Source: Nitrospira sp.
GTDB taxonomy: Bacteria; Nitrospirota; Nitrospiria; Nitrospirales; Nitrospiraceae
NCBI GenBank assembly: GCA_016788885.1
Contig: JAEURX010000048.1
Coordinates: forward strand, 18,270 to 82,269
DNA: 64,000 bases
Reading direction: 5' to 3'
Positions 27,306 to 36,352 of the stretch are shown one piece after another; positions within the stretch are counted from its first letter, which is position 1, and each line of letters begins with the position of its first letter. Position numbers and translations under genes: made by a program. The notes under the pieces were generated by a model. It searched no databases and had not been told where the DNA came from. It saw only the letters and a program-made list of their open reading frames with translations.

Positions 27306-28118
27306 TTACGCCTTGCCGAGCGCTTTCAGCATTGACGCCACGTCTCGACAGGTGCCAGACAACCCCTCTAGACGGCGGCCCTTCTCAGTCACGAGTGTGG
27401 CAATAGCCTTGACCTCCCCTTCGAACTGCTCAATATGCCGTGAGAGATCAGCGGTCTTGTTGAGTACGGCCTTCTGCTGCTCCACCTCACGCTGCAGATC
27501 ATGGCAGATGGCCTGAAGGGATTTGGCCTCCTTCACCGACACCTCCAGATCCTGAGTGAGGCGAGCCACCGTCGCTTCCCGACTGCGAACGTCTGAGTCG
27601 AGTTGAATCTGGGTGACTTCACTCTCACGGCGCCGCTCATCCAACTGTTGAATGATGTGCGTCCAGGTTGAAACGAGCCCGGGCTGGATATTGGGCTGTT
27701 CGGGAACCGGTTGGCCACCTTGAATCGCCTGCACCACACGCTGCATCCACTCCGTGAATTGTGTCAATTCTCCCAATTTCACATCGCTCGAAGGCGCGGC
27801 CGTTGCGGCAGCCGGTTCGACTTGTGGGCGAAGCGTGCTTGGTCTGGCCTTGGGCACGATGCGCGCGTTCGACCACCGTTGATACTCCAGCAACGCCGCC
27901 ACACCATGCCGGCACATCGGCTGTTCGGGCAGGGTACAAGAACACTTGGCCTCCAGATTGCCATTGGCCAGGCGAATGGTTTGTTCGTACAACCCGGAAT
28001 TCCCCATGACCGATGAGGTCAATTCGGTGTCTGACGCATCCGTCAGTTGCACCCGACGTTCTGCCTGGTACTGCTTCCCAATCTGAAAAGCTTTCGGCTC
28101 CACGACGGAACTGATCAT
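27306..28118 (-). CDS. SWIM zinc-finger protein with C-terminal coiled coil
   Basis: From ATG 28118, 270 aa, with TGGAGG 6 nt upstream; earlier in-frame starts at 28172 and 28244 lack as good a site or run through an operator-like repeat. The SWIM motif C-x-C-x7-C-x-H is at residues 59-71 (CSC, then CRH), in the context LEAKCSCTLPEQPMCRHGVA. After a Pro/Ala linker (about 90-115) comes a long heptad-rich region (about 160-260). SWIM domains usually accompany Snf2 helicases or transposases and bind nucleic acid or protein; here none is present. Function unknown. Confidence 0.82.
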   Translation of the reverse strand: MISSVVEPKAFQIGKQYQAERRVQLTDASDTELTSSVMGNSGLYEQTIRLANGNLEAKCSCTLPEQPMCRHGVAALLEYQRWSNARIVPKARPSTLRPQVEPAAATAAPSSDVKLGELTQFTEWMQRVVQAIQGGQPVPEQPNIQPGLVSTWTHIIQQLDERRRESEVTQIQLDSDVRSREATVARLTQDLEVSVKEAKSLQAICHDLQREVEQQKAVLNKTADLSRHIEQFEGEVKAIATLVTEKGRRLEGLSGTCRDVASMLKALGKA

Positions 28119-28174
28119 GGCTGCCTCCAGCAACCCCAGGCGGTCAGCCGAACATGCAATTTTGCCCCTCATAG

Positions 28175-28188
28175 TGTCACCTGTGACA
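28175..28188. promoter_or_regulatory. Operator-like inverted repeat upstream of the SWIM gene
   Basis: TGTCAC-CT-GTGACA is a perfect 6+6 bp inverted repeat with a 2-bp centre, 57 bp upstream of the preferred SWIM start. The size and symmetry suit a dimeric regulator. No cognate regulator is evident nearby. Confidence 0.4.
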
Positions 28189-28387
28189 TGATTGATCCCA
28201 CTGAATCGGCCTTGCAGCCTCCCGAACGATCGCCCAAGTCCCATGCTGTTACCATCCGATAGCTACCTGCTCGAGAGGAGACCTGAGTGTACGATAGACA
28301 CGTCCTCCCGACCATCCCCGCAAGGGAGGGGACGAGAACAGACACGGCAAACGGAAGGCCTCGTTACAGCCTAATCGCTGACTCTCC

Positions 28388-29404
28388 TTATCGGCACCGC
28401 CGGGGAGCGCCTTGAGATCCCGGGGGCGTCAACCAGACAAAATCCGCGATTCCTTCCAGCATCGACTCGGACAGCTCGGCGGCTCGCTCAGGCTCAAACG
28501 TTGCCAGGTAGACCGTCACCTGCTTGAGTCCGGCAGGTTCCCGTCGCGCCACACGGTTCGGGACTGGCAATCGATACTGCACGTGCCCCCCACCGGTATA
28601 ACTCACAACCGGGCCCTGGGAGAGATCCGCAGCAAGTCTGATCCTGTCGAACACTGCAGCGATGGTCTTGGCCATCCCCTCATCCCGCACCATGGAGGCC
28701 TGATACATGGTCAGATAATCTTCAGGAGCCCCACCTCCGTGACAAGCCTGGAGCTGTGACAGGATTCGGGAACGGTACGCCGAATCATCGACGATGGTCT
28801 CTCCCTCCATCCCCCACTGACGCCACTCCGGCTGTCCTTTCGCCAGATCGAGTCCCTGCTTCACGACCTGGCGAATCAGGGGCTTCGGCGGGTTCATTGC
28901 CACCAAGGAGAGCTGGTGCTCTCGGGCAAACTGCACGAGCGGTTCGTAATCCTCGAAGGCGCCGCCCCAGTTCTGCTTCCAGCCGACGCGTTCGAGAAAG
29001 TCTGCCCGAGATGGCTCTTTCGACGTGAGGTAGCGATCGAGCTCCGCCTGCCCGTCCCAACCGAACATCTCCATCGCCAACACAGGCCGCCGCCCACGAT
29101 CGGCCAGCGACCGAAGAACCACCAAGGCAGCATCGATATGCGCGCGATTATGATGCTCCTCGCCCAGATAGATGACGTCATACCCGGCCAATTGCTCCAA
29201 CCACTTCTCCATCGACACCGCGCGGCCTGATCTGGCATCCAACACCTGCCCGGGTGCCCATTCATCCCCCGGCTGCCCCACGGATACGACTGCGGGGCCT
29301 TTCGCCTGGCACCCCCACACATTTAGCAGCAGCACCGCGAGAATGAAGAATCTCTCGCCCCTCTTCAACCAGCTTGTGCATGCACGCATGTCGAATCTCT
29401 GCAT
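28388..29404 (-). CDS. ChaN/DUF399-like lipoprotein
   Basis: From ATG 29404, 338 aa, with a perfect AAGGAGG about 6 nt upstream; the frame is open further but without such a site. The signal peptide (FFILAVLLLNVWGC) ends in a lipobox-like VWGC, so it is probably a lipoprotein. The DUF399/ChaN domain shows VIYLGEEHHNRAHIDAALVVL, LAMEMFGWDGQAELDRYL and YTGGGHVQYRLPVP. Characterised relatives bind haem and are iron-linked. Here no iron genes are adjacent, so the role is inferred only from the domain. Confidence 0.85.
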   Translation of the reverse strand: MQRFDMRACTSWLKRGERFFILAVLLLNVWGCQAKGPAVVSVGQPGDEWAPGQVLDARSGRAVSMEKWLEQLAGYDVIYLGEEHHNRAHIDAALVVLRSLADRGRRPVLAMEMFGWDGQAELDRYLTSKEPSRADFLERVGWKQNWGGAFEDYEPLVQFAREHQLSLVAMNPPKPLIRQVVKQGLDLAKGQPEWRQWGMEGETIVDDSAYRSRILSQLQACHGGGAPEDYLTMYQASMVRDEGMAKTIAAVFDRIRLAADLSQGPVVSYTGGGHVQYRLPVPNRVARREPAGLKQVTVYLATFEPERAAELSESMLEGIADFVWLTPPGSQGAPRRCR

Positions 29405-29547
29405 CACGCCTCCTTCACATGCGCATCGCACGTCCGTCATCGCGACTCGCTTGACTCCTTTACGACAGGCTCGATACTCTGCGCAACGCCATTTCACAGC
29501 ATAGCATCTGCACACACCGGATGTGCGCTTCACCATCTCGTCTAGTC

Positions 29548-30876
29548 ATGGCTATTGAGCCTCACCAGTCGGCCGTGTTTCGCAAGCAGATTGCTGCTGC
29601 TCGGTCCGCCGATCCAACCGCGTGGGACGCCTCGCGTCACCTGGTCCATCCGGCAGCCTGGCCCACGACGCGAGACCAACTGATCGCGGCCATCGCGGCC
29701 TCGACCGTTCCGGACGACATCAAACACAGCCTCATGGCCGCCTTCACATCCGACCAGGGCGCGACGGATCGCACATTCTCCACTGATGTACTCAAAGAGC
29801 TCACCGGGTTACCAGCCACCAAAGGCCTGCGCGCCCTCTGCGTCTTCTTTGGATTGCGGGTGAACTCCCCCGCCAAATGGCCGATCCCCTCCATTGCACC
29901 TGCGGCGATCGACTCGTTCCTGCAACAACACCGCAACCCCTTTGAGCTGCTCACGGATCACGTTCCCGCATCGGTGCTGGATCTGGGCGCGGGCGATCTC
30001 TCCTTTGCGGAAGAACTCGCCAGCATGTATGGAACATCCCTGGCGGCGCAACAGAGGCCGCTGATCCTGCACTGCCTCGACCGGTTGAACCCGAACTCGC
30101 AACTCGGTGGGCCTCTACATGCCCATCCGCTTCGTCTTAGCCGATTACGGGCCACGCCGAATCTGGACTTTCGCTTCTACGGCGATCAAGACATGTTTGG
30201 ACTGGACCTGCTGGAACGAGACCAACGTCTGGCCACCCGCTATCTCATCGTCACCTGTTGGGCCCCGGCCACGCCGACCTTTGCGTATGAACCGACTCGC
30301 CTCTCTCCGGCCTGCCTCACCGAGGAATTGCGCCGCACCAAAGGAGATTCCCGGCAGGTCCGGCATGGGAAAGAGTCGGCACTCGAGGTCCTGCATGGAG
30401 GACGGAGCCTGCTCTTCCCCCCGTGGAAATTCGATATCCGCGGCCCGCTCGCCTTGCTGGAGTTGATGGCCTCTCGAGGGGCCCTGTGCGTACTGGGAGC
30501 GGTTGATTCTCAGGTGTTTTGGGAAATTCTCTCCCAGTTGGTCGATGATCCGGCCATGAGACCGCCGGATGTGATTCTTTCGGCACAGAATCTACCGACC
30601 GTGTTCGGAAAGATCTATGATCGCCTGTCCGCCCTCCCACCAGGGCAGCCTTGCCGGCTGGCCGACCTCACACCATTGCGAAGCCAATTCCCCTCTGTGC
30701 TGCACACATCGACCAGTCAGACCGCACCGTATCGATTCCGACAGGTGACGATCCAACGTGGTGCCTTATTCGAGGGCATTCCCGCCAGCAGCACCGCCAG
30801 AAAGTTCCAAGGGATGGCGGAAGAAACTCCCCCCTGGTTTCTCAGCCTCGTACCCGAACCGCTCGACGTCACGTGA
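29548..30876 (+). CDS. Uncharacterised protein with a SAM-methyltransferase-like motif
   Basis: From ATG 29548, 442 aa; ATG 29521 is an alternative. A glycine-rich motif I, VLDLGAGDLSFAEELA, sits near residues 142-157 after a helical N-terminal region with a PFELL segment. Further motifs (ILHCLDRLNP, FYGDQDMFGLDLL, YLIVTCWAPATPTFAYEP) fit a class I Rossmann methyltransferase fold, but I cannot assign a substrate. It is divergent from the ChaN-like gene and upstream of moxR, which has its own promoter. Confidence 0.7.
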   Translation: MAIEPHQSAVFRKQIAAARSADPTAWDASRHLVHPAAWPTTRDQLIAAIAASTVPDDIKHSLMAAFTSDQGATDRTFSTDVLKELTGLPATKGLRALCVFFGLRVNSPAKWPIPSIAPAAIDSFLQQHRNPFELLTDHVPASVLDLGAGDLSFAEELASMYGTSLAAQQRPLILHCLDRLNPNSQLGGPLHAHPLRLSRLRATPNLDFRFYGDQDMFGLDLLERDQRLATRYLIVTCWAPATPTFAYEPTRLSPACLTEELRRTKGDSRQVRHGKESALEVLHGGRSLLFPPWKFDIRGPLALLELMASRGALCVLGAVDSQVFWEILSQLVDDPAMRPPDVILSAQNLPTVFGKIYDRLSALPPGQPCRLADLTPLRSQFPSVLHTSTSQTAPYRFRQVTIQRGALFEGIPASSTARKFQGMAEETPPWFLSLVPEPLDVT

Positions 30877-30945
30877 CCGACTGAGGACAGCCCACAAGGC
30901 CTGCCCTCGCCGTCCTCTGCTTCACTGCACGAACAGCCGGATAAA

Positions 30946-30974
30946 TTGACGGTCTCCAGACCCTTTGTTAGACT
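30946..30974 (+). promoter_or_regulatory. Promoter of the moxR-DUF58-transglutaminase operon
   Basis: TTGACG (30946-30951), a 17-nt spacer, then TAGACT (30969-30974), 52 nt upstream of the preferred GTG start of the MoxR gene. A five-codon frame (ATGTGCCGAAGATAA, 30990-31004) lies in the leader. Confidence 0.6.
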
Positions 30975-31026
30975 TCGAACATACACACCATGTGCCGAAG
31001 ATAACCCTCGTCACCAACACTCCATC

Positions 31027-31968
31027 GTGAATTCTTCTCACTCTATCAAACTGTTACAGGACAATATCGCGCAGGTGATCAAGGGCAAGTCGCGCGTGAT
31101 TGAACTCGCGGTCGTCTGTCTGTTAGCCCGAGGACACCTCCTGATTGAGGACGTGCCCGGCGTCGGCAAGACCACCTTGGCGCACAGCTTGGCGCGCTCC
31201 CTCGACTGCTCCTTCAAACGGATTCAGTTCACCAGCGACCTCTTGCCCTCCGACATCGTCGGGATTTCCGTCTTCAATCGCCAGAAACAATCGTTCGAGT
31301 TCATCCCCGGCCCCCTGTTCGCCCACATCGTGCTGGCTGATGAAATCAACCGCACGACGCCGAAAACGCAGAGCAGTCTGCTGGAAGCGATGAGCGAGGC
31401 CCAGATTTCCGTGGACAACCAAACCTACCCGCTGCACCAGCCATTTATGGTCATCGCCACGCAAAACCCTGCGGAGTATCACGGCACGTTCCCGCTTCCG
31501 GAGTCTCAAATGGATCGATTCCTCATGCGCCTGCGCATCGGCTACCCCACGCCAGACGAGGAACGGAAGGTGCTAGAGCGGCCTCAATCGCTGCATCCCG
31601 CCAGCGAGCTGCAACCCGTCCTCACCGCACAACACATTCTGGATCTCCAAGCTCAGGTCGAAAAAGTCAGGATGGAGGAGAGCCTGATGGATTACCTGCT
31701 GGCAATCGTCCACGCCACCAGGCACGCCGAAGTGCTGTCTCTCGGGGTGAGCACGCGAGGCGCACTCGCACTGACCAAGGCGGCCAAGGCGCTTGCACTG
31801 GTCCGAGACCGAACATATTGCCTGCCCGAGGACATCAAGGAACTCGCTCCGGCCGTCCTGTCCCATCGAGTGATGCTGAGCCGTGCCCAAGGCGCGCGGG
31901 CGAAAAGCGTCGAACAGGCCGAAGGGGTGATTCACGATCTGCTCGAGAGCATTCCGGTTCCCGTGTGA
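31027..31968 (+). CDS. MoxR-family AAA+ ATPase
   Basis: A chaperone-like ATPase usually paired with DUF58/VWA proteins to mature or activate complexes. From GTG 31027 it has 313 aa, typical length. The frame extends to a TTG at 30946, but that is the -35 element, so it cannot be the start. Walker A PGVGKTT (about 44-50), Walker B VLADEINR, the sensor region ATQNPAEYHGTFPLPESQMDRF and the C-terminal lid are all present. The DUF58 gene follows with little or no gap. Confidence 0.93.
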   Translation: MNSSHSIKLLQDNIAQVIKGKSRVIELAVVCLLARGHLLIEDVPGVGKTTLAHSLARSLDCSFKRIQFTSDLLPSDIVGISVFNRQKQSFEFIPGPLFAHIVLADEINRTTPKTQSSLLEAMSEAQISVDNQTYPLHQPFMVIATQNPAEYHGTFPLPESQMDRFLMRLRIGYPTPDEERKVLERPQSLHPASELQPVLTAQHILDLQAQVEKVRMEESLMDYLLAIVHATRHAEVLSLGVSTRGALALTKAAKALALVRDRTYCLPEDIKELAPAVLSHRVMLSRAQGARAKSVEQAEGVIHDLLESIPVPV

Positions 31969-32045
31969 CGCAGCCCAGCACCCGAACACAGGACCGGACG
32001 AGCCACGGCCAGGACATGCCCCATACGATGCGACCGGCCACCACC

Positions 32046-33188
32046 ATGGCGTTCCAGTCTCTTCGTCTGTCCCTCCATCGCCTGTCCCAACATCGCGCCA
32101 TCCGCGTGACAACGGAAGGCACTCGCTTCCTCTTGTTGACCCTGGCCGTGGGTATCGCGGCTGTCAATACCGGCAACAATCTGTTCTATCTTTTGCTCGC
32201 CATGATGTTGAGCCTGATTGTGCTCTCCGGGCTCTTATCGGAACAGTGCGTCCGTCGACTGGAATTCCATCGCCACCTGCCGGACGCCTTGTTCGTACAC
32301 CAACCAGCCGTCGCGAGCGTGTGGATCGCCAATCACAAAACACAGATTCCAAGCGTGTCCCTACGGGTCCTCGACGTCGTAGGCGGGCAGGATGCCGATC
32401 GCGGCCTTCACCTCACTCACCTCGCACCAGGAAGCTCAACGCTGCGCTCGTACCAACTGCTGATCCAGCGGCGGGGGACATACCACCTCGATGGCATTCG
32501 CGTGATCACCCCATTTCCGTTCGGGCTGTTCCAGAAGAAAGCCTTCTACCCCTGCGAGGCCACCCTGATCGTTTGTCCGGCCCTCATTCCACTGCCGCCG
32601 TTGCGACTGCGGGAGTTGCAGTCGGTCGGACAGGAGCAGGCGTTGTCACGGCGCGGACCAGGGACGTCTCTCTACAACCTGAGAGAGTTTCGCCCCGGCG
32701 ACGATTCCCGCGCCATCCACTGGCTTACCACAGCCAGAACCGCCAAACTGATGATCAAGGAAACCGAAGCCGAAGACCAACACACCATCACGCTCGCACT
32801 GCTCACAGCCTGCCCGGATGAAGAAGACCGCACCTTCGAACGCGCACTATCCATTGCCGCCTCCCTGGTTGAGCACTTTCTGAAAGACGGGGTGCGCCTC
32901 TGCCTGCTCATCGGCGATCAGCAGGAACTTTGGGCCGAGGGGGAAGAAGAATCCCTTCGCCTCTTTCACGCGCTGGCACTCTGCGAACGACGTCCGGTGA
33001 CCACCAGCGCGGCTGAGCAACAGGGCATGGCCCTCTCGTTGGCGGCCTCAGCAGAGGGCCCGACGATCTTGCTCTCTGCGTGGAGCAATGCCGTCCACGG
33101 CGAGGCGTTCCGAGCCGTAGACCTGATACTCACGCCTCACACCCACAAGGATCTCTTCGATGCTGCTGGACCAGGCCTTCCGGCTTAG
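32046..33188 (+). CDS. DUF58 membrane-anchored protein
   Basis: Partner of MoxR in the common MoxR-DUF58-transglutaminase cluster. From ATG 32046, 380 aa. The N-terminus has RVTTEGTRFLLLTLAVGIAAVNTGNNLFYLLLAMMLSLIVLSG, two TM helices with the conserved NTGNNL, then a beta domain. The DUF58 core YNLREFRPGDDSRAIHWLTTARTAKLMIKE follows near residue 210. Starts at 32028, 32016 or a GTG overlapping the moxR stop (31965) are possible; 32046 best matches family length. Its 3' end overlaps the next gene by 29 nt. Confidence 0.88.
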   Translation: MAFQSLRLSLHRLSQHRAIRVTTEGTRFLLLTLAVGIAAVNTGNNLFYLLLAMMLSLIVLSGLLSEQCVRRLEFHRHLPDALFVHQPAVASVWIANHKTQIPSVSLRVLDVVGGQDADRGLHLTHLAPGSSTLRSYQLLIQRRGTYHLDGIRVITPFPFGLFQKKAFYPCEATLIVCPALIPLPPLRLRELQSVGQEQALSRRGPGTSLYNLREFRPGDDSRAIHWLTTARTAKLMIKETEAEDQHTITLALLTACPDEEDRTFERALSIAASLVEHFLKDGVRLCLLIGDQQELWAEGEEESLRLFHALALCERRPVTTSAAEQQGMALSLAASAEGPTILLSAWSNAVHGEAFRAVDLILTPHTHKDLFDAAGPGLPA

Positions 33189-35373
33189 TTCAATCCTCCT
33201 GGCGGCAGCCGGCTTCGCCAGCCTGACGCTCGCCATAACCCTCCCACCGTGGCTTCTGGTCCTGGCCGGTGCCGCGTTTGCGGTGGCTCTGTTGCGGGTT
33301 CAGCACCCCGGCGCGATGTCCGACACCATGCGCCACTTCCGGCTCTCCGCCCTCACCTGGAATATTTTTCTCCTGCTCGCCTTCGCCGGATTTTGGATCG
33401 ACCTGTTGCTGATTTCTCAGGAAGTCCTGCCAGCGGGAATTCACTTCCTCGTACTACTCTTGGTGAACAAACTCTCCAACCTCGACCTGCGGCGTGATTT
33501 TTTGCATCTCTATGCCATCAGCCTCATTGCGCTCCTGGCATCCGCCGCGTTGACGACTCAGATCTGGTACGCCCCGTTCTTCTTCATCTATCTGGTCATC
33601 GGTGTCTGGACCCTCCTTCTCTATCACTTGATGCACGAACAGGAAGAACAGGCGGGTCATCCGGATCACGTCTCTCCACCAACACCACCTGTCACACCAT
33701 TCCCGCGACTGACGCTGCGCTTCTTTTGGACCACCAACGCCATGGCTGCCGGCGCGTTTGGTTTCACCCTGTTGTTCTTCTTCTCCATCCCACGAGTCGG
33801 GGTCGGGTTCTTTCAGCACGATCAGGGAGAAAGTCTGCGGACGACGGGATTCTCGGAACAGGTCGATCTCGGCGTCATCGGACCGGTGAAGCAGGATCCG
33901 AGCATCGTCATGCGAGTGGAACTGCCTGATCGTGTCGGCCATGAATTCAAACAGGAGCCACTGTATCTCCGCGGCGTGGCGTACAACCGCTACGACGGGA
34001 AATCGTGGAGCAACAGTCTGCCGCACCGGCGGATGCTCACGGAACTTCCCGAAGGAACCTTTTCGCTTCGCACACCAGGGACAAAACCACCGGCCACCAC
34101 CCGGCAGGTCCGACAAGACATTCTCCTCGAGCCACTCGACACGGCGGTGCTCTTCGGCGCGCCGCTTCTGACAACTGTCAAAGGCAATTTTCTCTCAGTC
34201 CAATCGGACCTGACCGGTTCCTTCCACCTGCCGTTCCCCCTCCACACTCGCATTCAATACACCGCCTACTCCGCGCCCACCACCTTAAGCGCGACGGAAA
34301 AGATGGCCGCCGCGCTGGTCTATCCGGATTTCATCCTCCAGGAGTACCTTCATACGCCTGCGATCAATGCCCAGATCACGGACCTCGCGCGACAGATCAC
34401 TCAACCCGCGACTACCGTCGCGCAGGCCGTTTCGCTCGTCCATACTCATTTACTGACCAACTATCGATACAGCCTGGATGTGCCCTCGCTGCAATCAGCC
34501 CATCCCCTTGATGATTTTCTGCTGACCCGAAAAACCGGCTATTGCGAGCACTACGCCACAGCCATGGTGGTTCTGCTCCGCACCGTCGGCATTCCAGCAC
34601 GACTGGTCACGGGATTCCTTGCCACCGAGTGGAACGAATTCGGCGGCTACTATACGGTGCGACAACGAGATGCCCACGCCTGGGTGGAAGTCTATTTTCC
34701 GCAATCAGGGTGGATCACGATCGATCCCACGCCGCCCGCCCCGAACGCAGTCGGCCCCACCTGGTGGCACTCAGCCAGCAGCGCGATGGATTCACTACGG
34801 CTCCAGTGGGATCGGCTCTTCGTCCACTTCAGCGCACACGATCAGTTCACGGTGGTGCAGGGTATTCGGGAGAGCGGGGAGGCCGTGCGCGTGGGGCTCT
34901 CCGAAACAATGAGTGCCCTGGCGGCACAGGGTGCAGCCCTTGCTGGTCAGGTGGTGACCGCTCTGACCCCGGACGGCATTCCGCATCATGCCGTCACGCT
35001 CGTGCTGGCGCTCGGCGCGATGTCAATCGGCATCATGCTGGCACGACAGTACTGGAAAGAAACAGCGCCACAAAACAGTTTCTCTCGTCAGCAGCAGACC
35101 GTCATCACGCTCTACACCGACATGGTGCACTGTTGCGCGGAGCAGGGGATCGTGAAACCGGCCAGCACCACGCCGCGGGAATTTCTTCATCACATTCGTG
35201 AACGATGGAGCGAAGCCTGGCCCATGGTCGATTCCGTCACACGACTGTATGCGCGGGTGCGATTCGGGGAGGCAGCACTGTCAGCAGAGGAAATCACGAC
35301 CGCAGAAAACGACTTACGCCGCCTCCGCACACTCAGTCGCCCCGCAAAGCCCACGCCACAACCATCACGCTAA
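33160..35373 (+). CDS. Transglutaminase-like membrane protein (TgpA type)
   Basis: A large membrane protein with 737 aa. Several TM helices fill residues 1-155 and one lies near 193-211. An extracytoplasmic domain holds a transglutaminase-like core with the full Cys-His-Asp triad: Cys462 (TGYCEHYATAMVVLLR), His506 (RDAHAWVEVYF) and Asp522 (ITIDPTPP). A TM near 600-645 and a DUF4129-like C-tail follow. Third gene of the MoxR-DUF58-TGase operon, whose usual role is inferred to be envelope protein cross-linking or processing. The ATG at 33160 lies inside the end of the DUF58 gene. Confidence 0.93.
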   Translation: MLLDQAFRLSSILLAAAGFASLTLAITLPPWLLVLAGAAFAVALLRVQHPGAMSDTMRHFRLSALTWNIFLLLAFAGFWIDLLLISQEVLPAGIHFLVLLLVNKLSNLDLRRDFLHLYAISLIALLASAALTTQIWYAPFFFIYLVIGVWTLLLYHLMHEQEEQAGHPDHVSPPTPPVTPFPRLTLRFFWTTNAMAAGAFGFTLLFFFSIPRVGVGFFQHDQGESLRTTGFSEQVDLGVIGPVKQDPSIVMRVELPDRVGHEFKQEPLYLRGVAYNRYDGKSWSNSLPHRRMLTELPEGTFSLRTPGTKPPATTRQVRQDILLEPLDTAVLFGAPLLTTVKGNFLSVQSDLTGSFHLPFPLHTRIQYTAYSAPTTLSATEKMAAALVYPDFILQEYLHTPAINAQITDLARQITQPATTVAQAVSLVHTHLLTNYRYSLDVPSLQSAHPLDDFLLTRKTGYCEHYATAMVVLLRTVGIPARLVTGFLATEWNEFGGYYTVRQRDAHAWVEVYFPQSGWITIDPTPPAPNAVGPTWWHSASSAMDSLRLQWDRLFVHFSAHDQFTVVQGIRESGEAVRVGLSETMSALAAQGAALAGQVVTALTPDGIPHHAVTLVLALGAMSIGIMLARQYWKETAPQNSFSRQQQTVITLYTDMVHCCAEQGIVKPASTTPREFLHHIRERWSEAWPMVDSVTRLYARVRFGEAALSAEEITTAENDLRRLRTLSRPAKPTPQPSR

Positions 35374-35587
35374 CCCCGCCTGTGGCCATATGACACCCAG
35401 CGCTTCGCACAGCAGAAAGGGCTGACGGAGGGTCACCGCTAGGCTTCCGTAGCCCCATCCCATGGTGCTTCACTGCGCGAGAAAACGGTAGGCGGATCAG
35501 GATGCCCTGAGGCTCTCGATCGTCGAGGCAAACATAGGGTGAGGAACATATTGTAAGGAAGCATGCCGCTGAGAAGGTGAGGAAAGT
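35374..35587. other. Gap between transglutaminase gene and tRNA-Gly, nothing recognised
   Basis: 214 bp between convergent transcription units. I see no credible gene and no clear intrinsic terminator for either side. Confidence 0.5.
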
Positions 35588-35662
35588 TGGAGCGGGAAAC
35601 GGGATTTGAACCCGCGACCCTCGCCTTGGCAAGGCGATGCTCTACCACTGAGCTATTCCCGC
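35588..35662 (-). tRNA. tRNA-Gly (anticodon GCC)
   Basis: A 75-nt cloverleaf on the minus strand. The acceptor stem GCGGGAA pairs with TTCCCGC, the D-arm is AGCTCAGTGGTAGAGC, the anticodon arm CGCCTTGCCAAGGCG has GCC at 35630-35628, the T-arm is CGGGTTCAAATCCCG, and discriminator T is followed by an encoded CCA (35590-35588). Confidence 0.97.
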
Positions 35663-35685
35663 TTCGACCCGTCAGAAGAAGCGGG

Positions 35686-35715
35686 ATTCTACCTACCGGA
35701 TGCAAAGACTGTCAA
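35686..35715 (-). promoter_or_regulatory. Promoter of tRNA-Gly
   Basis: On the minus strand TTGACA (35715-35710), an 18-nt spacer and TAGAAT (35691-35686), 23 nt before the tRNA 5' end. Confidence 0.7.
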
Positions 35716-35860
35716 GCCGGAGGCCACAAATATCGTTGTCGATTCGACATCAGGCACCTACGCGGGACCACGTTGGGCGTCGATACCACATGAACAGACG
35801 CCCTGGCCTGCGCTGGAAATTTAGCCTTTCGACTCAGGGCTGCCTGCTTCTTCTGTCCAC

Positions 35861-35889
35861 TTGACGGACTGAAGAGGCTTGAGTACAGT
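35861..35889 (+). promoter_or_regulatory. Candidate promoter of the 35938 gene
   Basis: TTGACG (35861-35866), a 17-nt spacer and TACAGT (35884-35889), 48 nt upstream of the GTG start. Confidence 0.5.
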
Positions 35890-35937
35890 GAGTGTAATGT
35901 CGTATTTCGCCAATATGATCAGCGAGGTAACCCTAGC

Positions 35938-36267
35938 GTGACCTCCCGCCCGCAGCACTCGGCTCCCTTTGCAGCACTAGCCATTCCGTTTGACGACTAT
36001 CTCGCGTCCGGCAAAATTCCCGAAGGGTTGCTGGTCAGTGAATATGTGGAGCAGCAATTCGTGGAGCGGTTGGTGCACTACGTACTGAGCGTCCCGGCTG
36101 GCAGTTACTCGATGGCCCAGCTCAGCCGACTGCTCGAGCAACTTGATCCCCGTGCCCAGGTCTTTTTCTTTAAACGACTGAAAGAGAACAGTCCGGACAG
36201 TTTGAAGGACTTTGCTCCGCTGTATTACGGATTCATGAACGAGTTCCATTCCCTCCTGTTTACGTAA
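35938..36267 (+). CDS. Uncharacterised 109-aa protein
   Basis: Starts at GTG 35938 with GAGGT 10 nt upstream. The product is soluble, with no signal peptide or TM, and mostly helical: PFDDYLASGKIPEGLLVSEYVEQQF, then a basic-aromatic stretch around VFFFKRLKEN. I do not recognise a domain. It has its own promoter-like sequence and is followed by another small gene with a separate promoter. Confidence 0.72.
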   Translation: MTSRPQHSAPFAALAIPFDDYLASGKIPEGLLVSEYVEQQFVERLVHYVLSVPAGSYSMAQLSRLLEQLDPRAQVFFFKRLKENSPDSLKDFAPLYYGFMNEFHSLLFT

Positions 36268-36292
36268 GTCGCTGCCTTACAAAAAAAATACC

Positions 36293-36320
36293 TTGTCGCC
36301 CCCCTAATCTCAGGTATAAT
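36293..36320 (+). promoter_or_regulatory. Promoter of the 36353 gene
   Basis: TTGTCG (36293-36298), a 16-nt spacer and a perfect TATAAT (36315-36320), 32 nt before the ATG, with AAGGAGC as ribosome-binding site in between. Confidence 0.65.
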
Positions 36321-36352
36321 CACGAGAACCTCTTAATGAGCCAAGGAGCATT

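Noticed and set aside
28245..28387. A terminator hairpin (TCCCC...GGGGA) after the ChaN-like gene
   Set aside because: The stem is only 4-5 bp with a purine-rich bulge and no T-run; not convincing.
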